Of a stretch of DNA of 64,000 bases, positions 40,539 to 49,442 are shown piece after piece; position 1 is the stretch's first letter, and each line of letters opens with the position of its first letter. Location: positions 1 through 64,000 of the forward strand of contig CAKRES010000006.1 in assembly GCA_934317845.1 (NCBI GenBank). Reading direction: 5' to 3'. Source of the stretch: an uncultured Lachnospiraceae bacterium (GTDB lineage Bacteria; Bacillota; Clostridia; Lachnospirales; Lachnospiraceae). The position numbers were made by a program, and so were the translations under genes. The notes under the pieces were generated by a model. That model made no database searches. It saw only the letters and a list, made by a program, of their open reading frames with translations, and had not been told where the DNA came from.

Positions 40539-42121
40539 TGGAATTATATCCTGTGTTTAGTGATAATATGATACTGCAAAGGGAAAAACCGGTTGCAGTA
40601 TTTGGAATGGCAAAGCCAAAGGAGCAGATCACGGTGAGCCTGAAACAAAGGCAGGCAGCGGTTACAGTAACTGCAGAGGAAAATGGATATTTCATTGCTT
40701 ATCTGCCTCCGCAGCAGTGTGGAGAGGCAGACACTCTTACGATTTCTTCCTCGGATGAAACCATCTCCTATGATAACATTTTGTTTGGAGAGGTCTGGTA
40801 TGCCGGAGGACAGTCCAATATGGAGTTTGAATTGCAAAATGCGCAAAGTGGTCAGGAGGAGCTTGCCCTGCTGCAGAAAAAGAATGATGAGGAAGCAGCA
40901 CCGATCCGTTTTTATTATACGGAGAAAATGCCATATGAGACTGAGGAGTGGAAAGAAAAGATTGCCGCTTCCTGCTGGCGTGATGTGAGAGAAGAGCAGG
41001 CAAAACACCTTTCTGCAGTCGCATACTATGCAGCCAAACAGGTAAGAGACCAGCTGCAGGTACCGGTTGGGATCATCAATTGCAACCGCGGTGGTACGTC
41101 TATTTCCTGCTGGATGAGTCTTTCCTATCTGGAAACATTTGAGAACGGAAGATATTATATCAAACAGTATCAGGAGTTGGTCGGAGATAAGACCAACGAA
41201 GAATATCTGAGTGAGATGGAGGACTATCAGAAGATATTAGATGAGTATCTAACAAAGGTAGAGGATTTAAAAAAGGCGGCACAAAAGGATGGAAAAACAC
41301 TGAGTGGCGAACAGATCAACGAACTGGCAGGACCTTATCCATGGCCGGAACCACAGGGCTGGTTATCCCCTTATCGTCCGGGCGGTTTATTTGAAACGAT
41401 GGTAAAGCAGGTATGTCCTTATACGGTTCGCGGTATCTGGTTTTATCAGGGAGAAGAGGACAGCAGACGCTATAGCAGATACCAGAATATGCTGACACAT
41501 TTTATTTCCTACTATCGTTCCTTGTGGAAAGAGGAGCTTCCGTTTATGATCCTGCAGCTTCCTATGTATCTGGAAAAAGGACAGAAAGAAGAAGGCATAT
41601 TTGCCGGAATCCGCAAGGCACAAAAAGCAGTCAGTGAAACAGTAGCAGGTGTTGGGCTTGTGCCACTATGTGATCTCGGAGAATATGACAATGTACATCC
41701 GGTAGACAAACTCACACCGGGAACACGCTTAGGAAACATGACGCTTAACCGGATCTATGAAAAAGGAATTGGACAAAAATCCATGCAGGTAAAGGGATTT
41801 TTCAGTGAAGGAGGCTCCCTGGCTGTTTATTTTGACAGCGGGGATGAGCCACTTTTTCTAAACACCGCACCACAGGGGGCAGAGCCATCCTTAAAGCCGC
41901 TATCTGAAGCCACGAAGGACGGTACAAGTGTCAGTGGATTTGAGATTGCCGGGGCAGATGGTATCTTTTATCCGGCAGAAGCAATCTTTGAGCGGGGATT
42001 TTTGCTTCTTTACGCAAAGGAAGTACCGGCTCCGATCGCGATGCGCTATGCAGCAAGAGACTATATTGTATCAAATCTATATAACAAAGATCATATGCCA
42101 TTAGAACCATACTTCGGATAG
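40538..42121 (+). CDS. Sialate O-acetylesterase-like SGNH hydrolase
   Basis: 527 residues. FGEVWYAGGQSNMEFELQ carries the catalytic Ser (GQSNM), GIINCNRGGTSISCWMS the oxyanion glycine, RGIWFYQGEEDS the third block and NVHPVDKLTPGTRLG a His (NVHP). An N-terminal beta-sandwich (residues 1-80, RQAAVTVTAEENGYFIAYLPP) precedes it and a beta region follows. Family members remove O-acetyl groups from sialic acid or xylan. No signal peptide, so cytoplasmic and probably acting on imported sugars. Start overlaps the previous stop (TAATG). Confidence 0.85.
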   Translation: MELYPVFSDNMILQREKPVAVFGMAKPKEQITVSLKQRQAAVTVTAEENGYFIAYLPPQQCGEADTLTISSSDETISYDNILFGEVWYAGGQSNMEFELQNAQSGQEELALLQKKNDEEAAPIRFYYTEKMPYETEEWKEKIAASCWRDVREEQAKHLSAVAYYAAKQVRDQLQVPVGIINCNRGGTSISCWMSLSYLETFENGRYYIKQYQELVGDKTNEEYLSEMEDYQKILDEYLTKVEDLKKAAQKDGKTLSGEQINELAGPYPWPEPQGWLSPYRPGGLFETMVKQVCPYTVRGIWFYQGEEDSRRYSRYQNMLTHFISYYRSLWKEELPFMILQLPMYLEKGQKEEGIFAGIRKAQKAVSETVAGVGLVPLCDLGEYDNVHPVDKLTPGTRLGNMTLNRIYEKGIGQKSMQVKGFFSEGGSLAVYFDSGDEPLFLNTAPQGAEPSLKPLSEATKDGTSVSGFEIAGADGIFYPAEAIFERGFLLLYAKEVPAPIAMRYAARDYIVSNLYNKDHMPLEPYFG

Positions 42122-42202
42122 GTAATTCATACATATATTGTATCCTGACCATAATGCCCCAGTGAGAATCAGCCTGAAAAATATCAGATCTCACAAAGGG
42201 GC

Positions 42203-42234
42203 AAAAAGGGCTGTTTTACAACAGCCCTTTTTTT
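42203..42234. terminator. Bidirectional terminator
   Basis: AAAAAGGGCTGTT pairs with AACAGCCCTTTTT; it serves the esterase on the plus strand and the HAD gene on the minus strand. Confidence 0.9.
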
Positions 42235-43039
42235 ACATCATATATTGCGTTACGACGGCAGCGACGCCATCCTCTTCGTTACTTTTCGTGATGATATCGG
42301 CATCCTGCTTTACCTCCTCTTTGGCATTCGCCATAGCAACACCCAGTCCGGCATAGCGGATCATAGAGCGGTCATTGTAACCATCTCCGCAGGCGATCAA
42401 CTGCTCTTTTGTTAAGTTGAGATGTGCAAGCAGATGAGAGAGAGAATTTGCTTTGTCAACATTTGGCGGCATGATCTCTAGGAAAAAGGCTTCCGAGCGG
42501 TAAATGCTTAACTGATCTCCGTACAGGTTCTTTAATTCCTGTTCCATTACAGCCATTTTTTCGTCCGGTCCGGTCATCAGACATTTGTTGACCGGGAAGG
42601 TAATGTAGTCTGGAAAATTGTCCACTTCTTTTAAAGGAATACCGTTGATACGCTTTTCCAATTCAATATAGGAATCGATTCCGTTGCCACACAGGATTCC
42701 GTCATTTTCATAGCTGATGATGCCAAGCTCATGCTCTTTGGCAAAGGCATACAGGCAGGGGATCATGTCAGGTGGAAGTGTCTGGTTGACGATCACTTCC
42801 TTTGTATGGTACTGGGTGATCTTAGCTCCGTTATAGGAGAGCAGATAACCGCCGTATTCATCAAGCTTTAATGTCTCGGCATAATGGGTAAGTCCCGGTG
42901 TGGGACGTCCCGAAGCTAAAATTACTTTTTTTCCTTGCTTCTGAACCGCAAGCAGGGTTTCTAACGTGTGTGGTGTGATCTCTTTTTTGGCATTGGTTAA
43001 AGTTCCATCAATATCCAGTGCGATAATTTCGTAACTCAT
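42233..43039 (-). CDS. Cof-type HAD phosphatase
   Basis: 268 residues of the HAD IIB (Cof/YidA) type: motif I IIALDIDGTLTNAKKEI (Asp8, Asp10), ILASGRPTPG (motif II), a cap domain, the lysine in DKANSLSHLLAHL and motif IV IACGDGYNDRSMIRYAGLGVAMANA. Enzymes of this group dephosphorylate sugar phosphates and flavin precursors; the substrate here is unknown. It precedes nothing on its strand, being last of a minus-strand pair. Confidence 0.88.
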   Translation of the reverse strand: MSYEIIALDIDGTLTNAKKEITPHTLETLLAVQKQGKKVILASGRPTPGLTHYAETLKLDEYGGYLLSYNGAKITQYHTKEVIVNQTLPPDMIPCLYAFAKEHELGIISYENDGILCGNGIDSYIELEKRINGIPLKEVDNFPDYITFPVNKCLMTGPDEKMAVMEQELKNLYGDQLSIYRSEAFFLEIMPPNVDKANSLSHLLAHLNLTKEQLIACGDGYNDRSMIRYAGLGVAMANAKEEVKQDADIITKSNEEDGVAAVVTQYMM

Positions 43040-43059
43040 GGGATTTCCTCGTTCTTTCG

Positions 43060-43449
43060 TTAATTCAGCCGGTCGTTGCGGCGGTCTTCTTTTAGAAGCA
43101 AAAGGGTCTGTTCCGGATTTTCATATAGATCGATCATGCTTAAAAACGCAAGCAGGATCAGACGTTCTTTGTCACTCGTGTCTGCATTTCTTCCCATGTC
43201 TCTTGTATAACTGTCCTGCTCCATACGGTAGACGAAGGTGTCCAGCACACTGAACCCATGCAATGTATAATTGCCTGACACTTCTCCGGTATCAAGATAG
43301 TGGAGAAATTCCTGATAAAGAGCTTCCTGAGCCTGTAATCCGCTCCAGAAGTGGTTCACCCACTGTTTATCAAAGCCTCTCGCGTAGCAGTGATTGGCAA
43401 CCATAGAGAAAATGCCAACCATATGATCATCATAATAAATATCCGTCAT
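43060..43449 (-). CDS. Hypothetical helical protein
   Basis: 129 residues, mostly alpha-helical by composition, beginning MTDIYYDDHMVGIFSMVANH and containing WVNHFWSGLQAQEALYQEFLHYL. No motif or signal peptide is visible and I do not recognise the family. It starts at ATG 43449 behind GGCGAG, 20 nt upstream of the HAD gene and probably co-transcribed. High aromatic and histidine content might hint at metal or ligand binding but nothing firmer. Confidence 0.6.
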   Translation of the reverse strand: MTDIYYDDHMVGIFSMVANHCYARGFDKQWVNHFWSGLQAQEALYQEFLHYLDTGEVSGNYTLHGFSVLDTFVYRMEQDSYTRDMGRNADTSDKERLILLAFLSMIDLYENPEQTLLLLKEDRRNDRLN

Positions 43450-43510
43450 TGTCTCGCCTTCTTTTTCATTTCCTTCCTAATCATACCCAAGATACGGATA
43501 GATTGCAACA

Positions 43511-43538
43511 AAAAAGGGCTGTTGTTATGCAACAGCCC
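43511..43538 (-). terminator. Terminator of ilvE
   Basis: On the minus strand GGGCTGTTG pairs with CAACAGCCC followed by TTTTTT. It lies just after the ilvE stop and reuses the stem sequence of the hairpin at 42203. Confidence 0.85.
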
Positions 43539-43551
43539 CTGCAAGTTTTTA

Positions 43552-44577
43552 TTACTGAATTTCTACGATCCATCCTTCTGGAGCTTCAATGTGTCCCATC
43601 TGGATACCGGTTAAGGTGTCATAGATCTTCTTCATCTTAGGACCCATCTCATCCATTCCGCTTGGGAAGCAGATCTCTTTGCCGTGGTCATTGATCTTTC
43701 CAACAGGAGAGATTACAGCAGCAGTACCACAAAGTCCACACTCTGCGAAGTCTTTGACCTCATCGAAAAATACTTCTCTTTCTTCTACTTCCATGCCGAG
43801 ATATTCTTTTGCAACGTATAAGATAGAACGGCGTGTGATAGAAGGTAAGATACTGCCTGATTTTGGAGTAACAAGCTTACCATCTTTCGTAATGAAGATG
43901 AAGTTTGCTCCGCCGGTTTCTTCTACTTTAGTGCGTGTTGCAGCATCTAAGTACATATTCTCTGCAAATCCCTGATTATGTGCATCTACGATCGCATGTA
44001 AGCTCATGGCATAGTTTAAACCAGCTTTGATGTGTCCGGTTCCATGAGGTGCTGCACGGTCAAAATCAGATACACGGATCACGATCGGTTTTGCCCCACC
44101 CTTAAAGTAAGGACCAACCGGGGTAGTAAAGATACGGAACTGATACTCGTCTGCCGGTTTTACACCGATTACGGCATTAGAACCGAACATATAAGGACGA
44201 ATGTATAAGGTAGCACCGGAACCAAATGGTGGAACGTAAGCAGCATTTGCCTTAACGGTTTCTTTGACTGCTTCTACAAAACGCTCCTTTGGGAATACCG
44301 GCATCTCTAAGCGGCGGCAGGAATCTTCCATACGTGCGCCATTTAAGTCTGGACGGAATACGACAATCTTGCCCTGCTCCGTGGTATATGCTTTCATTCC
44401 TTCAAAACAAGTCTGTGCATACTGTAATACACCGGCACACTCGCTGATGGTCACAGTATCATCGGTGATCAATCCACCCTCATCCCATGCTCCGTCTTTG
44501 AAGTTGGAAACGAATCGTTTGTCTGTCTTATGGTAACCAAATCCAAGGTTAGACCAATCAATGTCTTTCTTTTCCAT
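43552..44577 (-). CDS. ilvE: Branched-chain amino acid aminotransferase
   Basis: 341 residues from ATG 44577 (AAAGGAAG upstream). A fold type IV PLP enzyme: YAQTCFEGMKAY, FRPDLNGARMEDSCRRLEMP, YIRPYMFGSNAVIGV, HIKAGLNYAMSLHAI (Lys for PLP), YLDAATRTKVEETGGANFIF and the GSILPSITRRSIL loop. It interconverts Leu, Ile and Val with their keto acids using glutamate. Encoded singly with its own promoter at 44658 and terminator. Confidence 0.93.
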   Translation of the reverse strand: MEKKDIDWSNLGFGYHKTDKRFVSNFKDGAWDEGGLITDDTVTISECAGVLQYAQTCFEGMKAYTTEQGKIVVFRPDLNGARMEDSCRRLEMPVFPKERFVEAVKETVKANAAYVPPFGSGATLYIRPYMFGSNAVIGVKPADEYQFRIFTTPVGPYFKGGAKPIVIRVSDFDRAAPHGTGHIKAGLNYAMSLHAIVDAHNQGFAENMYLDAATRTKVEETGGANFIFITKDGKLVTPKSGSILPSITRRSILYVAKEYLGMEVEEREVFFDEVKDFAECGLCGTAAVISPVGKINDHGKEICFPSGMDEMGPKMKKIYDTLTGIQMGHIEAPEGWIVEIQ

Positions 44578-44657
44578 GTTAATACTTCCTTTCTCATTGT
44601 ACGTTTTATTTATGGTGTAAGACCTTAAGCTTCGGGAGTTACACAATTGATAACCCC

Positions 44658-44686
44658 ATATTACCACTGATTAAAAATAGTGTCAA
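44658..44686 (-). promoter_or_regulatory. Promoter of ilvE
   Basis: On the minus strand TTGACA (44681-44686), 17-nt spacer, TAATAT (44658-44663). The roughly 75-nt leader holds a GTGTAA/TTACAC inverted repeat; no T-box or riboswitch core was recognised. Confidence 0.8.
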
Positions 44687-44740
44687 ACAAATCACGATCA
44701 TGTTCCTATATTTTCAGTAGATTTCTTTTTTAAAATCTCA

Positions 44741-44746
44741 TATAAT
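44741..44746 (+). promoter_or_regulatory. -10 box of the Nudix gene
   Basis: TATAAT at 44741-44746, 41 nt before the start codon; the -35 is poor (TAGATT). Confidence 0.5.
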
Positions 44747-44787
44747 GGTTGTGAAAAAAATATTAGAACATGGTAAGAAGGGATTGT

Positions 44788-45345
44788 ATGAAATTTAAGA
44801 AAATGATCAAACGCCTGTCTTCTCAATTTATCACACGGTATGACGTTGTTTATGAAACAGAGGATGGCAGGGAAAAAGTATATGAAATGATCAGCCGGGA
44901 TAAGAATATGACAACCTATGAACAGCTTTATGACAGAAAGGCAGATGCTGTGGTGATCATTGCACATGATGCGGCAAATGAACGCATTTTGCTGAACAAG
45001 GAGTTTCGTATGGCAGTCGGGCAGTGGGTGTATAATTTTCCGGCAGGACTCATTGATCCGGGAGAGCAGCCACAGGAGAGTGCCAAAAGAGAGTTAAAGG
45101 AAGAGACCGGGCTTGATCTGATCCGTATTACGGATGTGATCGGGGAGAGCTACAGTGCGATCGGATTTTCCAATGAGAAGAATATCTGCATTGTCGGTGT
45201 GGCAGAGGGGACATTTGCCAAAAGCAGTTCTTCTTTTGAGGAGATTAAGGCGGGCTGGTATACGAAAGAAGAGGTGCGTGAATTGTTGAAAACACAGCCC
45301 TTTGCAGCACGTACCCAGAGCTATTGTTATCTGTGGAGCCGTTAG
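44788..45345 (+). CDS. Nudix hydrolase, ADP-ribose pyrophosphatase-like
   Basis: 185 residues from ATG 44788 (AGAAGGG upstream; an ATG at 44770 is less well placed). The Nudix box is complete: GLIDPGEQPQESAKRELKEE followed by TGL, with the REXXEE core. YNFPAGLIDPG and an earlier IIAHDAANERILLNKEFR are typical of ADP-ribose or sugar-nucleotide pyrophosphatases. It lies just before gdpP on the same strand, but gdpP has its own promoter. Confidence 0.85.
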   Translation: MKFKKMIKRLSSQFITRYDVVYETEDGREKVYEMISRDKNMTTYEQLYDRKADAVVIIAHDAANERILLNKEFRMAVGQWVYNFPAGLIDPGEQPQESAKRELKEETGLDLIRITDVIGESYSAIGFSNEKNICIVGVAEGTFAKSSSSFEEIKAGWYTKEEVRELLKTQPFAARTQSYCYLWSR

Positions 45346-45354
45346 GTCGTTCCT

Positions 45355-45383
45355 TTTACAAATGTATCACAATGTGTTATGAT
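45355..45383 (+). promoter_or_regulatory. Promoter of gdpP-rplI-dnaB
   Basis: TTTACA (45355-45360), 17-nt spacer, TATGAT (45378-45383). Confidence 0.8.
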
Positions 45384-45426
45384 GAAAGATAAGAATATTT
45401 CATCAGAACGAGAGAAGGAGTGCGAT

Positions 45427-47520
45427 ATGAAAGAGAAGAATATCAAAAGCCAGATAGAACGCTTTTTGCAGATTCCGTTAAAGATGATCTTTGTGCTGTT
45501 GTTTATGGTGTTTACAGCATTTTTATATAACCGTAAGGTAGGTGTTTTAGTAGGACTGTTTGTTGTAGTTTACACAGTGCTTGTATTGATCATGTATTAC
45601 ACACACCGCCCGCGCATTATGTCCAGTCTTGTGTCATATGCCTTTGAGCAGGGGCAGGTGCAAAAGGAGCTATTAAAGGAACTTGCGCTGCCGTATGCAT
45701 TGATCGATATGGATGGTATGATCCTCTGGCACAATCATCAGTTTGAGGATATGGTGTCGGAAACAAAGATCAGCCGGGACATCCATAAGTATTTTCCGCA
45801 TATTGCCAAGGAAATGTTTCCGGGTGCAAAGGATGATATTACAGAATATTCCATGAATTATGAGGATCGGCAGTACCGGGTCCAGTTCCGCATGATCCGT
45901 GTGGAGATTGAAGGGGCGGATACAGACGAAGAGGCACAGATGCAGGATTTCGACAGTGCTTACAACAATACGATGATCGTCGTGTATTTCTTTGACGAAA
46001 CGAATCTTCGTTATCTGGCACAGGAGAACAAGGATCAGAAGCTGATCGCATCTTTGATTTATATTGATAATTTTGATGAAGTATTAGAAGCAACGGATGA
46101 TGTCAGACAGCCGCTTTTGATGGCACTGGTGGATCGTAAGGTCAACAAAACGATCACGGATATCGGCGGTATCGTATCGAAACCGGAAAAAGATAAATTC
46201 TTTGTTGTGTTCCAGCAGCGGTATTTAGAGCAGCTTAAAGCCAATAAGTTTGATCTTTTGGATGAGGTTCGTAATATCAACGTGGGAAATGAACTCCCTG
46301 TGACGCTCAGTATGTCTATTGGTATGGGGGAAGATACCTTCCAGGGTTGTTATGAATCTGCGCGTGTTGCGATGGATATGGCATTGGGACGTGGTGGTGA
46401 CCAGGTCGTTATCAAAAAGGGAGAGAGCATTACCTATTATGGCGGTCAGTCACGTCAGGTAGAGAAAAATACGAGAGTAAAGGCACGTGTAAAGGCGCAT
46501 GCCCTGCAGGGTATCATTGAGACGAAAGAGCGTGTAGTCATCATGGGACACAGCCTTCCGGATGCAGATGCCATCGGTTCTGCGATCGGTATTTATAAGC
46601 TGGCAAAGGTATTTGGAAAGGAAGCGCATATTGTATTAAATCAGGCGACTATGTCCATACGTCCGGTGTTAGAACGGTTTGAGGGCAATTCTTTATATGA
46701 CGAGGATATGTTTATCGACAGTAAGACGGCAAAAGAGCTGGTTGATATGGATACTTTGCTGATGATCGTGGATGTCAATCGTCCGAGCTATACGGAGTGT
46801 CCGGAGCTTTTGGAACTGACTAATACGATCGTGGTGTTTGACCACCACCGTGCGACCAGTGAAGTCATCAGCAATGCAGTGCTTTCTTATGTGGAGCCGT
46901 ATGCATCATCTGCGTGCGAAATGGTAGCCGAGGTGCTGCAGTACACGAATGAATCGATCGATCTGAATGCGATCGAAGCGGATGCCATGTATGCGGGAAT
47001 GTTGATCGATACGGACAATTTTGTACAGAAAACAGGAGCACGTACTTTCGAGGCGGCAGCTTACCTTAGAAGAAAGGGTGCCGATGTCATCCGGGTGAGA
47101 AAAATGTTCCGAGAGAGTATGGATACGTATCGTTCCCGTGCGGAAGCGGTGCGTCATGCAGAGGTATTTAAAGAAAAATACGCATTGGCGATCTTTCCGG
47201 CAGACGGAATGGATTCTCCAACCGTTATTGCTTCGCAGGTAGCCAATGAATTACTGGATATTGAAGGAATCGCAGCTTCCTTTGTTGTGACGGAATTTCA
47301 TGATACGATATACATCAGTGCCCGTTCGATTGATTCGTTGAATGTGCAGCTTATTATGGAACAGTTTGATGGCGGTGGGCATGCCAATGCAGCCGGTGCG
47401 CAGCTTCATGATGTGAGTGTGGATGAGGCGATGGCACAGATCAAAGCCGTACTGACGAAATTAGAAGAAGAAGAGGATCATGTAGATCTTGCGTTAGAGC
47501 AGAAAGGAGAACAGTCATGA
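45427..47520 (+). CDS. gdpP: Cyclic-di-AMP phosphodiesterase GdpP
   Basis: 697 residues from ATG 45427 (GAAGGAG upstream). Two N-terminal TM helices (about 18-60), a PAS-like region, a degenerate GGDEF (LSMSIGMGEDTFQGCYESARVAMDMALGRGGDQVV, lacking the cyclase signature) and a C-terminal DHH-DHHA1 phosphodiesterase: MGHSLPDADAIGSAIG, VDVNRPSY, VVFDHHRATSE, GMLIDTDNFVQKTGARTFEAA and FDGGGHANAAGAQ. It degrades c-di-AMP to pApA. With cdaA at 27495 the window holds both synthesis and breakdown. Overlaps rplI by 4 nt (ATGA). Confidence 0.93.
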   Translation: MKEKNIKSQIERFLQIPLKMIFVLLFMVFTAFLYNRKVGVLVGLFVVVYTVLVLIMYYTHRPRIMSSLVSYAFEQGQVQKELLKELALPYALIDMDGMILWHNHQFEDMVSETKISRDIHKYFPHIAKEMFPGAKDDITEYSMNYEDRQYRVQFRMIRVEIEGADTDEEAQMQDFDSAYNNTMIVVYFFDETNLRYLAQENKDQKLIASLIYIDNFDEVLEATDDVRQPLLMALVDRKVNKTITDIGGIVSKPEKDKFFVVFQQRYLEQLKANKFDLLDEVRNINVGNELPVTLSMSIGMGEDTFQGCYESARVAMDMALGRGGDQVVIKKGESITYYGGQSRQVEKNTRVKARVKAHALQGIIETKERVVIMGHSLPDADAIGSAIGIYKLAKVFGKEAHIVLNQATMSIRPVLERFEGNSLYDEDMFIDSKTAKELVDMDTLLMIVDVNRPSYTECPELLELTNTIVVFDHHRATSEVISNAVLSYVEPYASSACEMVAEVLQYTNESIDLNAIEADAMYAGMLIDTDNFVQKTGARTFEAAAYLRRKGADVIRVRKMFRESMDTYRSRAEAVRHAEVFKEKYALAIFPADGMDSPTVIASQVANELLDIEGIAASFVVTEFHDTIYISARSIDSLNVQLIMEQFDGGGHANAAGAQLHDVSVDEAMAQIKAVLTKLEEEEDHVDLALEQKGEQS

Positions 47521-47966
47521 AAGTAATTTTATTAGAGGACGTAAAAGCATTAGGAAAAAAAGGCGACGTGGTAAACGTCAGTGACGGATATGCCAAGAAC
47601 TTTATCCTTCCTAAAAAGAAGGGAGTAGAGGCAACCGGAGCGCATTTAAATGACCTGAAACTGCAGCATGCAAATGAGGAAAAGCTCGCGGCAGAAAAGC
47701 TTGCCAAAGCGCAGCAGTTAAAGGAAGAGCTGGCAGACAAAAAGGTCGTGCTGGAAATGAAAGTCGGAGAGGGCGGACGTACTTTCGGATCGGTATCGAC
47801 CAAAGAGATCGCAGATGCAGCCAAAGAACAGCTTGGACTTACGCTGGATAAAAAGAAAATGTCTCTTCCGGTATCGATCAAACAGATCGGAACTTACACC
47901 GTGCAGTTAAAGCTTCATGCAAAGGTAACAGCGGAGCTGACAGTGAACGTAGTGGAAAAGCACTAA
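47517..47966 (+). CDS. rplI: Ribosomal protein L9
   Basis: 149 residues with the L9 pattern MKVILLEDVKALGKKGDVVNVSDGYAKNFI and a connecting helix to the C-terminal domain (KVGEGGRTFGSVSTKEIADAAK). Binds 23S rRNA. Sits in the conserved gdpP-rplI-dnaB order of Firmicutes. Confidence 0.97.
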   Translation: MKVILLEDVKALGKKGDVVNVSDGYAKNFILPKKKGVEATGAHLNDLKLQHANEEKLAAEKLAKAQQLKEELADKKVVLEMKVGEGGRTFGSVSTKEIADAAKEQLGLTLDKKKMSLPVSIKQIGTYTVQLKLHAKVTAELTVNVVEKH

Positions 47967-47982
47967 TGATAGGAATGACAAC

Positions 47983-49353
47983 ATGGATGTAAATGAAAAT
48001 GTAATCAAAAAAACAATGCCGCACAGCGAGGATGCAGAACGTGGTATCTTAGGTTCCATTCTGTTAGATCCTGCTTCTGCTGGGATTGCGATGGAGCATC
48101 TCATTCCGGAGGACTTTTATTCTTCGAGAAATGAAAAGTTATATTATGCCATGACGCGGCTGCAGGCAGAGAAAAAAGAGATCGATATTGTCACATTGAA
48201 AGAGAAATGTGATGAGTTGGGATATGCGGAAGAAATCTCCAATCTGGAATCTATCCGGCAGATGGTCATGCTCGTGAAAAGCTCCGCCAATTTAGAATCG
48301 TATGTGCGCATCGTCAAAGAAAAATCTACCCTCCGTCAGGTGATCAAAGTATGTGAAACGCTGGCGAATGACGCGTATTTTGGCAACCTGGAAACCCGCG
48401 ATCTGTACGAAAAAATGGAGAGTGAGGTGTTCCAGTTTCTGCAGAGCCGCCGCGGGATTGAAAAGAATACACCGATCGATCAGATCGTGGTACAGGCGTT
48501 ACTGCATATCGAGGAGGCTATGGTCAACGGTGGAACAGTGACCGGTGTACCGACCGGATTTGTTGATCTGGACACGATCTTAACCGGACTGCATGGCTCC
48601 GAGCTGATCCTGGTTGCGGCACGTCCGGCAATGGGAAAAACAGCATTTGTATTGAATATTGCTGCACATGTTGTATTAAAGGAAAAACTTCCGGTTGCAC
48701 TGTTCAGTCTGGAGATGGGAGAAGAGCAGCTTGCAACACGAATGCTTGCTTTGGAATCTATGGTGGATTCGCAAAAGATCCGTACCGGACAGCTGGATTA
48801 TGAGGAGCTTTCCAAGGTAATGGCGGCAGGAGATGCCTTGAGTAGATCTCCGTTGGAGATCATTGATAAAGCGGGTGTCTCCGTTGCAGATATCCGCTCC
48901 CAGTGCCGCAGCATTATCCAGAAACGGGGCAGCTTAGGACTGATCATTATTGATTACCTGCAGTTGATGAGCGGAAGCGGCAGGATCGAATCCAGACAGC
49001 AGGAGGTGGCAGAGATCTCCCGTGGATTAAAGGGACTTGCCAAAGAGCTCAATGTTCCGGTGATCGCACTTTCGCAGTTGAGCCGTGCGGTGGAAGCAAG
49101 GGATGATCACAAACCCCGGATGTCTGATCTTCGTGAGTCCGGTTCGATCGAGCAGGATGCCGACGTTGTCATGTTTATTTACCGTGACGAATATTACAAT
49201 CCGGATACGACGACCAAACAGGGCGTTGCAGAGATTATTATAGGAAAACAGCGTAGTGGTGCAACGGGAACAGTAGAACTTGCATGGATCGGCAAGCACA
49301 CGAAATTTGCCAATAAAGAGCGGGCGAAAAAACGGATGCAGGAACCGGATTGA
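47983..49353 (+). CDS. dnaB: Replicative DNA helicase
   Basis: 456 residues: N-terminal DnaB domain (PHSEDAERGILGSILLDPAS), Walker A AARPAMGKTAFVLN, Walker B LIIIDYLQLMSG, the LSRAVEARDDHKPRMSDLRESGSIEQDADVVMFIYRDEYY motif H-IV region and the arginine finger KQRSGATG. It unwinds DNA at the fork. Full length; RBS AGGAATGA. Confidence 0.96.
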   Translation: MDVNENVIKKTMPHSEDAERGILGSILLDPASAGIAMEHLIPEDFYSSRNEKLYYAMTRLQAEKKEIDIVTLKEKCDELGYAEEISNLESIRQMVMLVKSSANLESYVRIVKEKSTLRQVIKVCETLANDAYFGNLETRDLYEKMESEVFQFLQSRRGIEKNTPIDQIVVQALLHIEEAMVNGGTVTGVPTGFVDLDTILTGLHGSELILVAARPAMGKTAFVLNIAAHVVLKEKLPVALFSLEMGEEQLATRMLALESMVDSQKIRTGQLDYEELSKVMAAGDALSRSPLEIIDKAGVSVADIRSQCRSIIQKRGSLGLIIIDYLQLMSGSGRIESRQQEVAEISRGLKGLAKELNVPVIALSQLSRAVEARDDHKPRMSDLRESGSIEQDADVVMFIYRDEYYNPDTTTKQGVAEIIIGKQRSGATGTVELAWIGKHTKFANKERAKKRMQEPD

Positions 49354-49442
49354 TGTTTCTCACATCTTTGACACATAAAAATCAAAACAACTCCACATTT
49401 TCTATTTACAATAAAGGAAAATAAAAGAAATGGAGTGATTTT

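Noticed and set aside
44578..44660. T-box leader for ilvE
   Set aside because: No T-box core sequence or specifier stem recognised; only a short inverted repeat.
45427..47520. Active GGDEF cyclase in gdpP
   Set aside because: The GGDEF signature is missing; the domain is the usual degenerate one in GdpP.
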